A stretch of DNA of 64,000 nt, taken from assembly GCF_051020765.1 (NCBI RefSeq), contig NC_134944.1, positions 7,440,001-7,504,000 on the forward strand, read 5' to 3'. This document shows, piece after piece, positions 36,001 through 49,684 of the stretch. A program made the position numbers and the translations under genes. Positions within the stretch are counted from its first letter, which is position 1; each line of letters begins with the position of its first letter. Under the pieces are notes generated by a model that saw nothing but the letters and a program-made list of their open reading frames with translations, did not search any database and was not told the origin of the DNA. Origin of the DNA: Lasioglossum baleicum (lineage: Eukaryota; Arthropoda; Insecta; Hymenoptera; Halictidae).

Positions 36001-39000
36001 CGGTATAGAGTCCAACGTTCATCCGCTTTCTTTGCTTATCGTGCTTCGTTTTTAACCAAGTCCGTCGATGTACTTGATATTATAACAGTGTTAACGTGGC
36101 TCGTCGTGGTCTCTACAGCAAAGGCGCCGAACCGGAGTTCCGCAGCCCGAGGGTCAAGCTGCTCTGGGACAGGTGGAGGCACGTCTGGATGCTGGCGTGG
36201 GAGCGTCAACGCCGGCTCCAAGATAAGTACAATTACATCCAGGAATTGGACCGTGTCGCGAACTTCAGCTGGGAGGATTGGAGGAAGAGGGTGAGTGCAT
36301 CCAGCATCTGTTGGGTTCGAGGGGAAGTTCTGTCGTATTTTAAAGAAAACATTTGAATCAATTTATAAAATGCGACAGAACTTTCCCACAACCTAACATT
36401 TCACACAGCAATCTCTATTAAGTGTCCTGGATCTTGTTATCAACCATTATCCCTTGCAGTTCCTGAAGTTCATGAACCACAAGAAGTCCAGGCTGACGGA
36501 CCTATTCAGGAAGATGGACAAGAACAACGACGGTCTGATTCCTCGCGAGGACTTCATCCAAGGAATCATGAACACCAGTCAGTGCTCTGTTTTTCTCCCC
36601 GTTCTCTACCAATTATTGAAATGATTGTCTTCCCTATAATACCCGTTCTGACGAGACGCTTTCTTGCAGAGTTCGAAACGTCTAGATTAGAGATGGGAGC
36701 AGTTGCGGACTTGTTCGACCGTCACGGCGAGGGATTGATCGACTGGAAGGAGTTCATCGCTGCCCTGAGACCGGACTGGGAAGAACGCAGGACGTACAAC
36801 GACACGGACAAGATCCACGACGAGGTGAAACGGCTGGTGATGCTGTGCACATGTCGCCAGAAGTTCCGCGTGTTCCAAGTTGGCGAAGGGAAATACAGGG
36901 TACTGGAGAATCTCTAAAACGAGCCTCTAATCAACGCTTTATCCCCTGTTCAAATGAAACTAGACAAATCGAAGCAGTATTAACCCTTAGCACTCGAGTG
37001 GTGACTCAAAGAGCCATTTCATGTTCATGTTCGTACAATGAAAACAATTAATGTATTGTAGCATGGAATTATTCTAGGTTGAAAGAAATGTTTAATTTTC
37101 GAGTTAAAATACCTCCGAGTGCAAAGGGTTAACGTTATCAACTGACAAGCCTATTGACCGCCTAGCAAACTTGCAGCCGGGGGTAAAGCCGTTGAGATAA
37201 GACGTCATAGTGTCGAGCATCATTATGACAATGTTTTATTCGCAGTTCGGTGACAGTCAGAAGCTGCGTCTGGTCCGAATCCTGCGATCCACCGTGATGG
37301 TGCGAGTTGGCGGAGGCTGGGTAGCACTGGACGAATTTTTATTAAAGAATGATCCTTGCCGCGGTGAGTATTTCACCCGTCTGGTCACTCTGTCTCTTCT
37401 CTACTCCGTTACCGTCGAATACTCGAATCGCTGACTATGAAACGCGATATGAATCCGTGTCCGAACGTGCTACACCGAGCAAAATGAAAAACCAGTCCCC
37501 GGGATCGGTCCCCGACACCCGCGGCCCACAGATCTCCCTCCGACGAGTCCCTAGATCGACCGTCTAACTCGACTCGCAACGGTGTCTCACCATCCCGTTC
37601 CCATTTCTTCCCCTTTGAAAGAGGCAGCTAAACGCGTTTACATGTTTGTTTCGCCGATTAGCGACGCGTGTGGGATTTCTTTTCGACCCGTTTTGCTTTG
37701 TTTCTCCGTTGCGTCGCGTGGTTTGTCGCTTCCGAGGATCAACTTGCGGGGAAGCTGCTTCTTCGACGATCGTTCAAACACTTTAGAATCGTTCCCTCGC
37801 GTCCACAACCTAGATAACAAGGGAACAGGTGTGTTGGTTCAAAGTTTTCAAGAAATTGGTCCCATGAAAATCACCGACAATAACTGTGGCCGACAACGAC
37901 TTTAGTTGACGACAGTATTATTCGATATTAATTCTTCTTATAGTGTTATATTCATATTTTTATACAAAAGTAAGAGTGTCAGTGCAGAATAGTTAAAGAA
38001 AGAAATGTCAGCACCATCTTTAGAAACGAAGTTACTATCGGATAATACTGTAATCGATTAAAATCGTTGTCGGTTAAATACGTCGACGGTTAAAGTCGTT
38101 GTCGACCAAAGTTATTGTCTGTCGAAACTGTATCGGTGATTTTCATGATCAGAGAGTAAGCAGCTTCTCCTCAGGTTCACCCTCTCTCGAGTGTTCTTTT
38201 TCTGTTCCCGTCTACGTACCCTTCACCCAGATTCGCGTTCATTCCATCGCATCGACCGCTGCCTCGGTAACACCTATTCATCCGCGCGATACTACTCGTG
38301 TTCATCCGCGTCGAAACGCACGCGCGCGACCATTCATCTCTCTCTTCATTCACATTCTCTCCCGTTGGTGCATTCTCTCACGTGCGTGTACGATCTCAGC
38401 TCCTGAGGTACGATTTTGTGAGCGTGACTAATCAAGATTAATCCTCATTAACCGACCCCTGGACCGTTGCTAACACACGCGCGCGCGCGTAGGCGGACCT
38501 TCGCCGAGGCGTGGATCTCACCTGTAATCGCTAGGTTCCGTGTTTTGGGCTTTCTTACATACTAATTCGCGAGCGGGCCGCCGCTCTCCACGAGCTTCTC
38601 TGTGTTCTGTTTAATCTCCGGAGGGTCGGCATTTTTACATTGAAAAATTTATACAGTTTGTCCGTTTTAAATGTCCTACACGTGAGCATTTGTATTAGTA
38701 TCGCAGATATAAAGAAAACGTTTCAATAGGAAGGTGTATAGTATCGCGGGGAACAATCGTGATGAATAGACCACGGATCTTTATGCATTTATGGCTTATG
38801 AAAATTTAAAAAAAAGTCCACTATAATTTTGTACAGTTTTTATTTGTTTTGGATCGACAAATGCTGTTCCCATTAAAAATACGATTTTATTTCATTCCAC
38901 TTTCTAAGAACCTGTCTACAAAAATTGAAAAATGCATAAACATTCGCTATAATAGGATGTGCGTCATATAAAGATCTCATTTTAATTTTTAAATAAAACT

Positions 39001-42000
39001 CTATATCTTTTAATTGCAGTTAGAGTCGGTTAAAAATTTTATTTGAATAAAAATAAAGTGGGCTTTTTCCAAGTGGGTTTTAAACTACAAAATAAAATAA
39101 AATTTTTGCCCAACTCTGGTCACAGCATTCCTGAATTGTCGAGTTCTTAATTTTATAAACAAGTTACTGTAATTGATTTTTTTCTATCGTTGTATAGTAC
39201 CGTACGTTTTCATCGAGCGTCCAGGTAGTTCAATGAAGGTGCCTGAGGGCTCGGTAGGATTTCTTAAGATCTATGGTTTTATGGTTTTACGATGGAAGCT
39301 CGTTTGGGGGGCGGTCCGCTCGACCGTTGAGCCATTAGAGGTATTTTGGTATATTAGGAGACTCGTATCGCTTGTCATTTAGCCTACTAATAACGTTGAC
39401 TGGTTGATCCTCTGTTCCACGATCCTCCCGCAAGGTCACCATTGTTCTCCGTTCCTCCCGTCCCAGAAATCGATACATCTCGTTTGTCATTCACGCACCA
39501 CTCCGCCGACGTTCAACCCCCCCCCTTAATACTCCGATATATATCTCTCTGTCTCACGTGTACTTGGATACGCATTCGAGTTTTTTCATTCATTGACTTT
39601 ATTGCATGCCTTCGTTCGAACTTAATAAAGAAAACATATCATTAAAAAAAGAAAAAGAAACGAATAATTGAACGGACCAATCGCTAAACTCCTCAAATCG
39701 TGATTAACCCGTTAAGTTTTTCTAATGCCGATACCGGACCCTAACAAACCGGAACAACATGAGGGTTGGTGTCCGCTCGGTGAGAATCTTTTTATATGGG
39801 AATAATTGTCCTCTTCGTGGCCCGTGCGTTTACAAACAATAAACCTAACCTACCACTCTCATAACAGTTCAGTCCTTGATCGGTCTACCTGAATGGTAGA
39901 CGAATCATGATTACCGTACTGGCCACGAAATCGTCGTTTTCGTATATCCTGCATGTGTTCGTGTTCATACGTTTGCTTCCTCGCAACGAATTCGTGTCGC
40001 TGTACGCGTGCGTGTGATCGTAGTTCGTCTCGAGTGTGTGCAGAAATTTTGTGCGTGTAAGCGTGCGCTTGTGTTGCGTGTGTTTGTGCGTGTGCTCGCT
40101 CGCGTCCGCGTTCAATAGCATGATTACGTTGTTGTTCTAACTTCGCGCGCGAAACCCTTTGACGATGTTGGAATCGCGGTCGCGTTGTTCACTATCTCTC
40201 TCTCTCTATCTCTCACACGTCATTATTTTCCTTGATCACTGTCCACTTCATCACTTGTCGGTTCGATTACGTTCGTTTCCTTGTATTGTCGGTAGAAACC
40301 TGTTTGATACCTTTGATCGGATTTCGCCCCGCCGACGCTGACGTTCCAAGCTGACAAATCTCAAACGTTTGTGCTCCGAATGTGAAGTGCTCTTTTTGTA
40401 TTCTCGCTAGAGACTGCGGATCTTTATGCATTTGTAACGTGTACAAGTTTATATTCAATTTATAGTTTGAAGCAATAACATTTTTACTGGGTAAACTTTA
40501 CTCTTTAACAGACTCAAAATTAGTGCCTCTCTCGTGCGAATTATGGTGTATTTGGTATGTAATCCAGTAGATTTGTACCCGGGGCGGATGCAGAGGAAGT
40601 TTCGATTCTCTAGGATCAACAGTTGAGGAGCTATAGTCGCTTAAAGTTGGGCATATTTTCAGTTTTCTGACAGGCAAGGGCGCCGCCATATTGGTTTGTA
40701 GTGTTGCCGCCCCCCTCGACCGTCACACAACATGGCGTACAAATTAACATGGCGGCGCCCTTACCTGTCAGAAAATTGAAATATGCTTAACTTTAAGCGA
40801 CTATAGCTCCTCAACTATTGATCCTAGAGGATCGAAACTTCGTCTGCATCCGCGCTGGGTACATATCTACTGGAGTACATACCAAATACATCATAATTCG
40901 TACGAGAAATGCACTAATTTTGAGTCTAGTAGAGTAAAGAGCAGCATTTTTACTTGAATCTTCCTGTAAAGAGGCTTCTAACGAGGGATAGTTTTCGCGC
41001 GTTTCGATTTTTAGTAAACGATCTATGAGAATGGGAAAATGAATAAAGATCCGATGTTTAGAAATCACTATTCTGCTCAGTAGACTGAGAATTCAGTAGT
41101 TTGGGAACTAGGTACGTTTAGAGGTCAGTGTATTGAGATCTCAGTCTTCTGAGAGCGTAGTATTTGCAGATCTTTGTATTTTGAGAGTGCAGTACCTTGA
41201 CACAACTCAGTATTTTAATAGCTCAGTCTTCGAGAGTGTAGTATTTTGAGATCTTTGCATTTTGAGAGTGCAATACTGTGACAGTTCAGTATTATTGAGA
41301 CCTCAGTATTTCGAGAGTGCAGTGACTTGAAAGCTCATTTCGAGACCTTATCTTGAGAGCTCAGTATTCTGGAAGTACCTTGAGCATTCTGTGAGTAACC
41401 TTGAGATCTCACAAATATTTGATCTCATTATTTTGAGATCGCTGTACACTGATGATAATTTATAAATCTATGAATTTAAAGTACTGGTAGTCAACGAGAA
41501 ATGATTGACAAAAAGGCTCGGAACGTCAGCGTCGCATTCGCATGCCACCCTCCCCAGTCGCTCGACTGATTGGTCGCGTTGCGTAATAATTAACGGGAAA
41601 TCAGCACCGACAAAGATCATTATCTCTTCTCATCGTAGTCATGTATCATCGAGAAATCGACCAATGCAAATCAAAGCGGTTTTCACATGGACACACGACT
41701 CCCACGTATGATTTATTATTTACGACTCCGACACCCGTTGTTTTACACCCCCCCACCCAGCCGAACTCTTTCGACCGATACAATCGTTCTATAATACACT
41801 GTATTTTTTTGTCTCTTTTTTTGTCTACCACCGTACACTCGCACACAAACATACCGTGTACGCCGCTGGCAACGCTCTAACAAACTCTACTCGCTGTACT
41901 ATCGCCGCTATTTTTATCTGCGCTACCATCCCCCCCCCCCGTATCTCTATACAACTATCTCCAACTTTTATCTCCGTGCTGAAAAAAAAAATCTCGTATC

Positions 42001-44844
42001 GACGCTCTTTCTTTCTTTGGTCGATAACCGCGCATGAACGCTCTCTCTGTCAATCTGTAAATTATTTCCCGCTTCACTAACAACCCTTTGATCGCTCTGA
42101 TTTGTATTTTTACGCCAACTAACTCTTGCTATAAAAACAAAATCTCTCGGTTGCCCGTTAATTATCTGTTCTCTGTACATGGTGTATCTGTCTTCTCCCC
42201 TGTCGCTGTATGCTCTATCTTCTTCTTCTTCTCTATCTCTCTATCTGTCTTTCTCTGTCTCTGTGTATTATAAAAAAAAATACATTATTCTCTGTCACTT
42301 CGCCCCCCTATCGCCCGCCCCCCGCCCCGTTTCTAAAAACAAAAATCCCGCGCATACATGTCCTGTAACGGCTTCCTTCTAACTTGCGTGCACGCAACAC
42401 ACCACTGTAGCCAAGGGAAGAACGAATATCGAGCTGCGAGAGCAATTCATACTGGCGGACGGGGTCAGCCAGACAATGACTGCGTTCAAGTCGAAGCCGA
42501 GCCCGACCTCCACGTTGCAGCGCACGCAAATGTCATCCGCAAATGCCGGACCAATCACCAAGGTAACGCCACCAATCACTCAGCTCCCTCTTATGGATCC
42601 TGATCGAGGGCGTAGATTATCCTCGGACCACATCCACGCCACCGATCACGATCTATCCGAGGGACTGTCTCGTTATCTCTCACTCTCTCACTCTCTTTCT
42701 ATATCTATCTCTTTCAATCCTCGCGATCGGCTACTCTGATCGAAGAGGCCTCTGATCGTTCGTTGATCCATTCGGTACGATCTCTCTAGGGAAAACATTT
42801 CGAAGAATCATTTCTTAACCCTTTGTGGTCCGAAGGGTCTCTCAGATCTCGCTCATGGAATTTAATTATGCTCCCGTACGAAGCTGCGGGAGCAAATTAC
42901 AATTGTTGTTGTACAAGGTGAGAATCATGAATTGCGACCGGTAGAGATTACTCTGTTGTCAGTAGACTGCGGATCTTTATGCAAAATAACAAATGTTTGC
43001 ATTGATGACACAGGAGCCAAATGAAAATTTCATTCTTCTTTCTAATACACTGGTGGTATTAAATATTTTTAATACCTCCACTGTTTTTTAAATTGTACGT
43101 ACCCATTTTTGTCATAAAAAGGGTCATTCCATGCCAAATCGATCAGTTTTTGCAGGCACCATCGTCGATTTTTGATCTAGATGAGGTATGTTGTAGTCCA
43201 TGTCAAATTAGGGGGGGTTTACATCATCATTTTGCCGGTTTCGAATTTTTTTAGGAATGGCAGGCTCTCGAAAATTTCAATTTTTGCCCATTTTGGCGGA
43301 AACGGGCCTCATTTACGAATTTTTATCTCTGGAACTGTTTGTCCGATTGTGCTACATTTTTTTTGGGTTAACTTTACTTCACAGGACTCGAAATTTGTGC
43401 CTTTCTCCTATAAATTATGATGTATTTTGTATGTAATCTAGTAGATTTATACCCGGGGCGGCTGCAGATCAAAGTTTCGATCCTGTAGGATCAATAGTTC
43501 AGGAGTTATGCTTGCTTAAAGTTGTACATTTCTCAGTGTTTTTGACAGGTAAGGGCGCCGCCATATTGGTTTGTAGTGACGACCGCGAGCCGCTTACCTT
43601 GCCCATCCCCCGACCTAATCACCAATCAACTACCACCTAGCGTCAATATGGCGGCGCCCTTATCTGTCAAAAATACTGAAAAATGCACAACTTTAAGCAA
43701 GCATAACTCCTGAACCATTGATCCTACAGGATCGAAACTTCGATCTGCAGTCGCACCGGGTACAAATCTACTGGATTGCATACCAAATACATCATAATTT
43801 ATAGGAGAAAGGCACAAATTTTGGGTCCGGTAAAGTAAAGAGTTTTAATTTTAAGAATTTAATTTCTTCAACCTCGACAATTAACTTTATAATGTCGAAA
43901 AATTTAAACAAATTCTCTTTCTACGTTTTTTTCGATGGGGGGCTTAGTGATTTAAATTTAGAAAAAAATATGGTTATATTCCTTGAAGTTTCCCCGAGGC
44001 CCGGTTTCGCAAAAATTGAAATTTTCGGGAGCCTGCCATTTCTAAAAAAATTTGGGACCGGCAAAATTATGACTTAAACCCCCCTTAATTTCACACACAT
44101 GGACTACGATATATTTCATTTACAACAAAATCGCAGAACAAATGCATAAAATCCGCAGTCTAGTTATTCGCAGTCCGATCGAAAATGTTTCTGTCACATA
44201 TAGCATGGTTTAAAAAGAGCTTTCACGCGATTACAGCAAACTTTTTGTAAAAAAAAAAAATAAAAACAAGCAGTTTTTTAAATTTTTGGCAATCTTTTTT
44301 ATGTTATGATACTTCCTGAATGCATCTTGGAATCCTCTGACAGATAGGCGTAAAAAATTTATAGGTGTATTCGCAAAAAATTGAAGGTGACTAAAATTGG
44401 AGGTTTGCTATAATCTACATATGTATAAAAAAATTTTCGATCGGACTGCTAATAACAGAGTACTACTGATCATGATTCGTGGTTCACCCTGTATACCATA
44501 AAATCCTGGTATTAGTGACGAATCTAATATAAATGAAATAAGCAAAAATGTCGAGTCTGGATCGAGAGGACCGGAAGGGTTAGGGTTCGCCAGGGGAAGA
44601 TTTCTTTTTATTCATTCCAGATCAATCCGATTCGCGAAGTACTAAAACAAGACAAGTGTTGATTATTGAAATCATCTCTGTCTCTGAAAAAATCATTCTC
44701 GGAGTTCAACGAATTTTTCGAAATTGATGCATCCTCTATAACATCTCGCAAGGTTACAGACGATCTCACCAGCCAGAAGAGAGCAAAGTCGAATATAAAT
44801 GATCTCGATTCTTCTCGACCTCTTTCTCTCTTTCTATCTATCTT

Positions 44845-44891
<47 letters not shown>

Positions 44892-47800
44892 CTCCATGGT
44901 CTTGCCTAGTCGAAGATCTCTCTCGCGGCCACGATGGGGGTAAGTACAAAACCGCGGAAGGCCTCGATTTTTCAAATTCGCATGCGAGCATGTCAGCTTA
45001 GAAGACCGGTAGCAATATCGTCGCACCTAGAGCTACCCTCTCAGCACCTCTAGGTAGTCGCTTCAAAGTCACCGAAAAAACCCCTCGTGCTCCCCGGTTC
45101 TCCGTCTCACCCCATTTCTCACCTCGTTTCACCCCTGTTCTCCACCCTCCACACCCCACGATATCCCTATCAGTTTTCAGCCCCCCGCACACACCCCACA
45201 GCCACGCAGATTTGCGTCTTCGGATCGGGATGTTAGATTTTCGTGCCGTGAGTCGGCCCCCGCCGCCATCTTGGGGGCCTATAGTCACCTCAGGAGATGC
45301 GATTTCACGAGACTGTCTCTCTGTGTATCTACTGTCTCCCAGGGTCGGGCAAAGTCGATCGAACGTCGCCATTCTACCGCGAAATCTCACGCGGACCCAC
45401 CTTCCTCTGGACGATCACGAAACGCCAATGTTTTAAAAATTTAAACCATAGCGATGCAAAAATGAATGTCAAGTAAAATCGACCAAATTTTCGCTGAACA
45501 CCTTTCCCTCAATTCAGCTCGTGGGAGACTGGATTTATTTTAGACTCGGAAATGAAATGACCAAAATGTTCTTATCCGTGGTTGAACTTAACCACAAATT
45601 TTTGATCTTTTTTAAATATTAGGTTGGGGAAAAAGAAATCCGTCACATTTCTCCGTTTGAGATAACGTAAAAATAATGGATTTCTTTTTCCCCAACCTAA
45701 TATAATCTTGCAGATCTCGACGAGAAGATGTTAGAAATCCGAGTTTCAACGTTAGGGATTCACTGGTTCGGAAGTTATGGCCGTTTAAAGTTGTACAATG
45801 CTGGCGCCTTTACCTCTCCAACTTTAAACAGCCATAACTTCGGAACCAGTGAATTCCTAACATTGAAACTTGGATTTTTGACATTGTCTCATCAACTACA
45901 AGATCATATATATATAAAAAAGTCGAAAATTTTTGGTCCCATAAAGTGGAGTTCAATCCTCTGTGATACACATTTTAAATTCGCGGAGGTTGCCAGTCAT
46001 TCTCTATCCGTTACAGTCGATTACAGAATGACTCGCCCTCGAGCCAATTAATTTTGCAATTTCGAGATCGATCCACGAGAACGTGTCGAGGTTCGCGGGA
46101 TTTTTTGCAGTGCGGTGATTTGCCCGGCTCTGGTCTCTTTCCGATTCCGTGATGATCACGGACGTCCGTGGAGAGATCCCGAGGATCTCGAGGATCGCCG
46201 CGTCCTCGGCGAGAGAGGATCTTTCGAGCAGGATCTTCGCGATCAATCGATCGGATCGGCGGATCGCGATCAGGATTGCTCGGAAGGTTCTTTGCCCGTT
46301 GTGTACCGTCCAAGGACCGAGTGCGAAACGGTTCGGCGCGCGCGGGATCGTTGGCGCATTGTTCCTTAAACTTTTCGTTTGTGGTGTAGCGGAGGAGTTT
46401 ATGAGCCAGCTGACGCCGATATTTGAGAGTTTGAGGCAAAAGGAGGACCTCCCGTGCTCGTATCCCCTCCACATGCACGCCCCCTCTTATCATTGGGTAA
46501 ATAAGAAAACTCTATTCTCTGAATTCTGCTGTCGTTGGTGTGACACACGGTGTATACCCCAGTATATATCTATAATAATTAATCATTTAATACTTTGATA
46601 TACATATACGTACATACAAACATATATATATATATATATTTATTTGTTACGTCTACTTTTTCTGTGTATCTTCTGCTGCGTTCTTGTCATCGTTTTTTAT
46701 TATTTTTTTTTTTTCGTTTTTCTCTCTCTCTGTGTCTCTCGCTCTCTGTTTACGCAAAACTCACTGTTTCTCCGAGTTGTTTGGTCTTGAGTTTCTCTAA
46801 TTTATTTGTTGTTTTATTTTCTCTCTCTCACCTCCGACAGTTTTCTGTTCCGTTTTATTGTCTCGAGTGCGCTTTTCGTTCCGCGTTATCGTGCGACGAC
46901 CGATGGAACGCGCGTTGTTGCCTCGTTTCTTTCTTTTATCAGTCACGAGATCGATCATACTCCGATCCGATTCTCTCTTTGATTTCCCGGGTATACCGGA
47001 CAGTCGGATCTCGACACGATTCCGTAGCTTGGATCGAGGATCGTGCATGCGGTAGAACTGGTAGATTAGATCAGCCGTGCGTACCTGCTGCACGATCAAA
47101 CTCGTGTTTATCAGTCTCGCTTAGGTGCATTCTCTCGAATCCGATCGTACATAACCTCATTCGAATCATCGCGTCGACGCGGAAGTGCGTCCACGGCCGT
47201 CGACGCCGGGAGCATTGCACCCGTGGATGTTGACACCCCCACCTGTGGAATGCACTGGATGCACTCGCAGCAGCACCTCGTTAACCAGACCAGAATGTCT
47301 CTGGAAAAATCTCTTTGGAGATCGGCAAAAATTCAACCGAAAGAACGATTTCGTTAGACTCGTGCTCGAGAGATTTTTTATGACGAACGCGCGAGAATAG
47401 GACTGTTTCGCTCAGCACACGCGAGAACCTGGCTTCTCGTTGTCGCACAGTGCATTCACCAAGGAACGATCGAAAGAAATCAGATGCATCTATTCTCCGC
47501 GAGAAGATGGCATAAATTTAACGAGGTACCACTTTTAAATAGCGCGGTAGGGACAGTGGGGCCCAGTGTCGCCGGAAACGACCAAAACTGGTCGGTTTTA
47601 CCTCTCCTCCTTTTCCCCTTCCACTATTCCATCCCCATTCCACCATCAGCACACTCCAACGCCCCCCACTAAGACCGCAGACTGGTCACGTGACGTGCCG
47701 CACGCGCAACGTGTCTCCCATTCGCCCCACTCAATGCCCTTCGCGCACGCGCAACGTGTCACATATTATTCTGGTCATCAGAGAGGGGGTAAATTGTATT

Positions 47801-49644
47801 CCCCTCGATTTTCTCGATCTGGCGACACTGACCAGTGATGCCAAAAATGCGCGAAAACAGTAACGTATCTGTGATGAGGTAGCAGAGCCCTGAGGCAGTT
47901 ATATTGACTGGAATGTACCGAAACAAATCTGTACCGGACAAAAAGACTCCAGGACGTGTCGTACGAGTTACAAAATATACACAAATACACTTGTTATACA
48001 TTCATTTTTCAGAATCAAATCATATAAATTTTTTAAAATTCTGCGGGGTGCTCAAGGTACCCCATTTCATCGAGAATCTTACTATACTGAGGCTAATCGC
48101 CGCGCATGCGCGTGAAATGTTGCGCATTTCTGGCATCACTGACACTGACAAGGGAAGGACCCCAAGTGTTCGACTTCGATTTTGATAATCTTTCTTATTC
48201 CTTCCTCGATACCATTTAAATTATGCCATAAATATTCTATGTGTCATTAAAAATAAAGGAGATATTTAGGTGGCCACCTTCAGCTGAGACACCCTGTATA
48301 TTTAATAATATACAGGGTGTGTCCGTTAAGTTATGTCACCATTTTTTAGGCGTTTGCGGTAGTGTAATTAAAAAATGTTTTAGACAAAAGTTTCTCGGTA
48401 CTTGGTGAGCTACATGCTCGCATATTCTTAAATTTGAAAAAATTCAAAACCTGCATTTTAGGTAAAAAAGTAAAGGTCACCTTGACTTTTTAAAATGGCA
48501 CCACATGCTTTGGACATCATGGGATTGTTTCCGACGTCGAGACGAATTTAACAGTGTATTACACTATGACCTTGCAATGACCTCAAACTCGGAAATATTG
48601 TGCAAACGTAATTTTAATGAGAAAAATTATTTCTCACAATATAAATCAAGTTACATCAGATGTTCGAACTGCAATCCATCTTCTTCTTATACAATATCAT
48701 AATATAATATCTAATAAGATATCTATTATAAGATATGCAATATCTTTTCTGTGCCATCTTCTCGCGGACGAGAAACACACGACGCTGAACACCGCATGAA
48801 GTTTCGCTATAGTGGCCCCCTGCCCCTGTTCGATATCTCGTGTTCCGATTTTTCCGATGATTTCCGGCGCGCGACAGTAGACGGGTTATACTTTGGTTGC
48901 CATTGATGATTGGATGCCTCTGAACGATCCCCCATTCCCCGTAGAACGAACCGGGATTCTTTGTAGCCCGATCGAAAGGACGATCGTCATCCTCCGCAGT
49001 GGAGAGAACCGTAGGAAAGATCGGCTCGCGCCGAAGAGATGGTTCGAGCATTAGACACGAGGATGTCGATCGTTCCTTATCTGAAGAAAGATTCGCGTTT
49101 CCGAACGGTTCTCGCGAGTAGACACGGTCCGCGGATACGGTGTACTGCTGTATCGATATGTGCATAACGATCTCCTGTATTGCTGTATTGGTGCGTGCAT
49201 AGTGGCGTTGATCGGAGATACTTCGAATCACCATAAGCTACTCTATCTCTCCCAACTTCCTCTGGTAAGTTTGCATGGATCTTCTTCTTTGTTTCTTCAT
49301 TTGATTTTGTTTTCTCTCACACTGGTTCTAATAAAAAGTAAAACACGCTCTCTTCGACCTGTACACGGTCATCACTGTTCGTGTCGAGCCGCGCCGCGAT
49401 CGATCGATCCCCTCGATCGGTCTCTGGCTCGCGCAGCGGCTGGCGTTTCAAGGTTGCAAACGACCGAGCAGTATACCATAAGACTCTTCGGCGACGTTGT
49501 CGACGCGAGGCAGATCTTCTCTCGGGGAAAATAAATTTTAGGATCTCGATTGAATTTCTTTCGGGGAAGATCTTGCCTCGCTAGTCGACGCGGCGCACCC
49601 AACAGCCGATAAACGACTCTCGCTGTTTGCCTGTTTCTCTGCCT

Positions 49645-49684
<40 letters not shown>

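Larger units (their letters stand above)
37364..42410 (+). other. shot intron (5.0 kb)
   Basis: It holds an inverted-repeat element (37862-38147), a (CG)n run near 38480, a degenerate MITE end near 38764, a nested element pair (40413-41058) and a degenerate minisatellite (41075-41450). Pyrimidine-rich and poly-C runs occur at 41720-42340, just before the next exon. No supported extra exon is seen. Confidence 0.6.
42965..44160. mobile_element. TAGACTGCGG-family MITE carrying two nested insertions
   Basis: TA flanks both ends. The left part (to about 43120) and right part (from about 44140, ACAAATGCATAAAATCCGC) together match the uninterrupted copy at 63359-63556. The break is in ...TTTTTGTCATAAA. 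Confidence 0.88.

Noticed and set aside
44834..44890. (CT)n tract as a CRISPR-like or structured array
   Set aside because: A simple dinucleotide microsatellite; no spacer-repeat organisation exists anywhere in the window.
46595..47233. 212-codon open frame on the + strand
   Set aside because: It consists of low-complexity Ser/Phe/Leu from T/C-rich DNA with no splice support and no domain.
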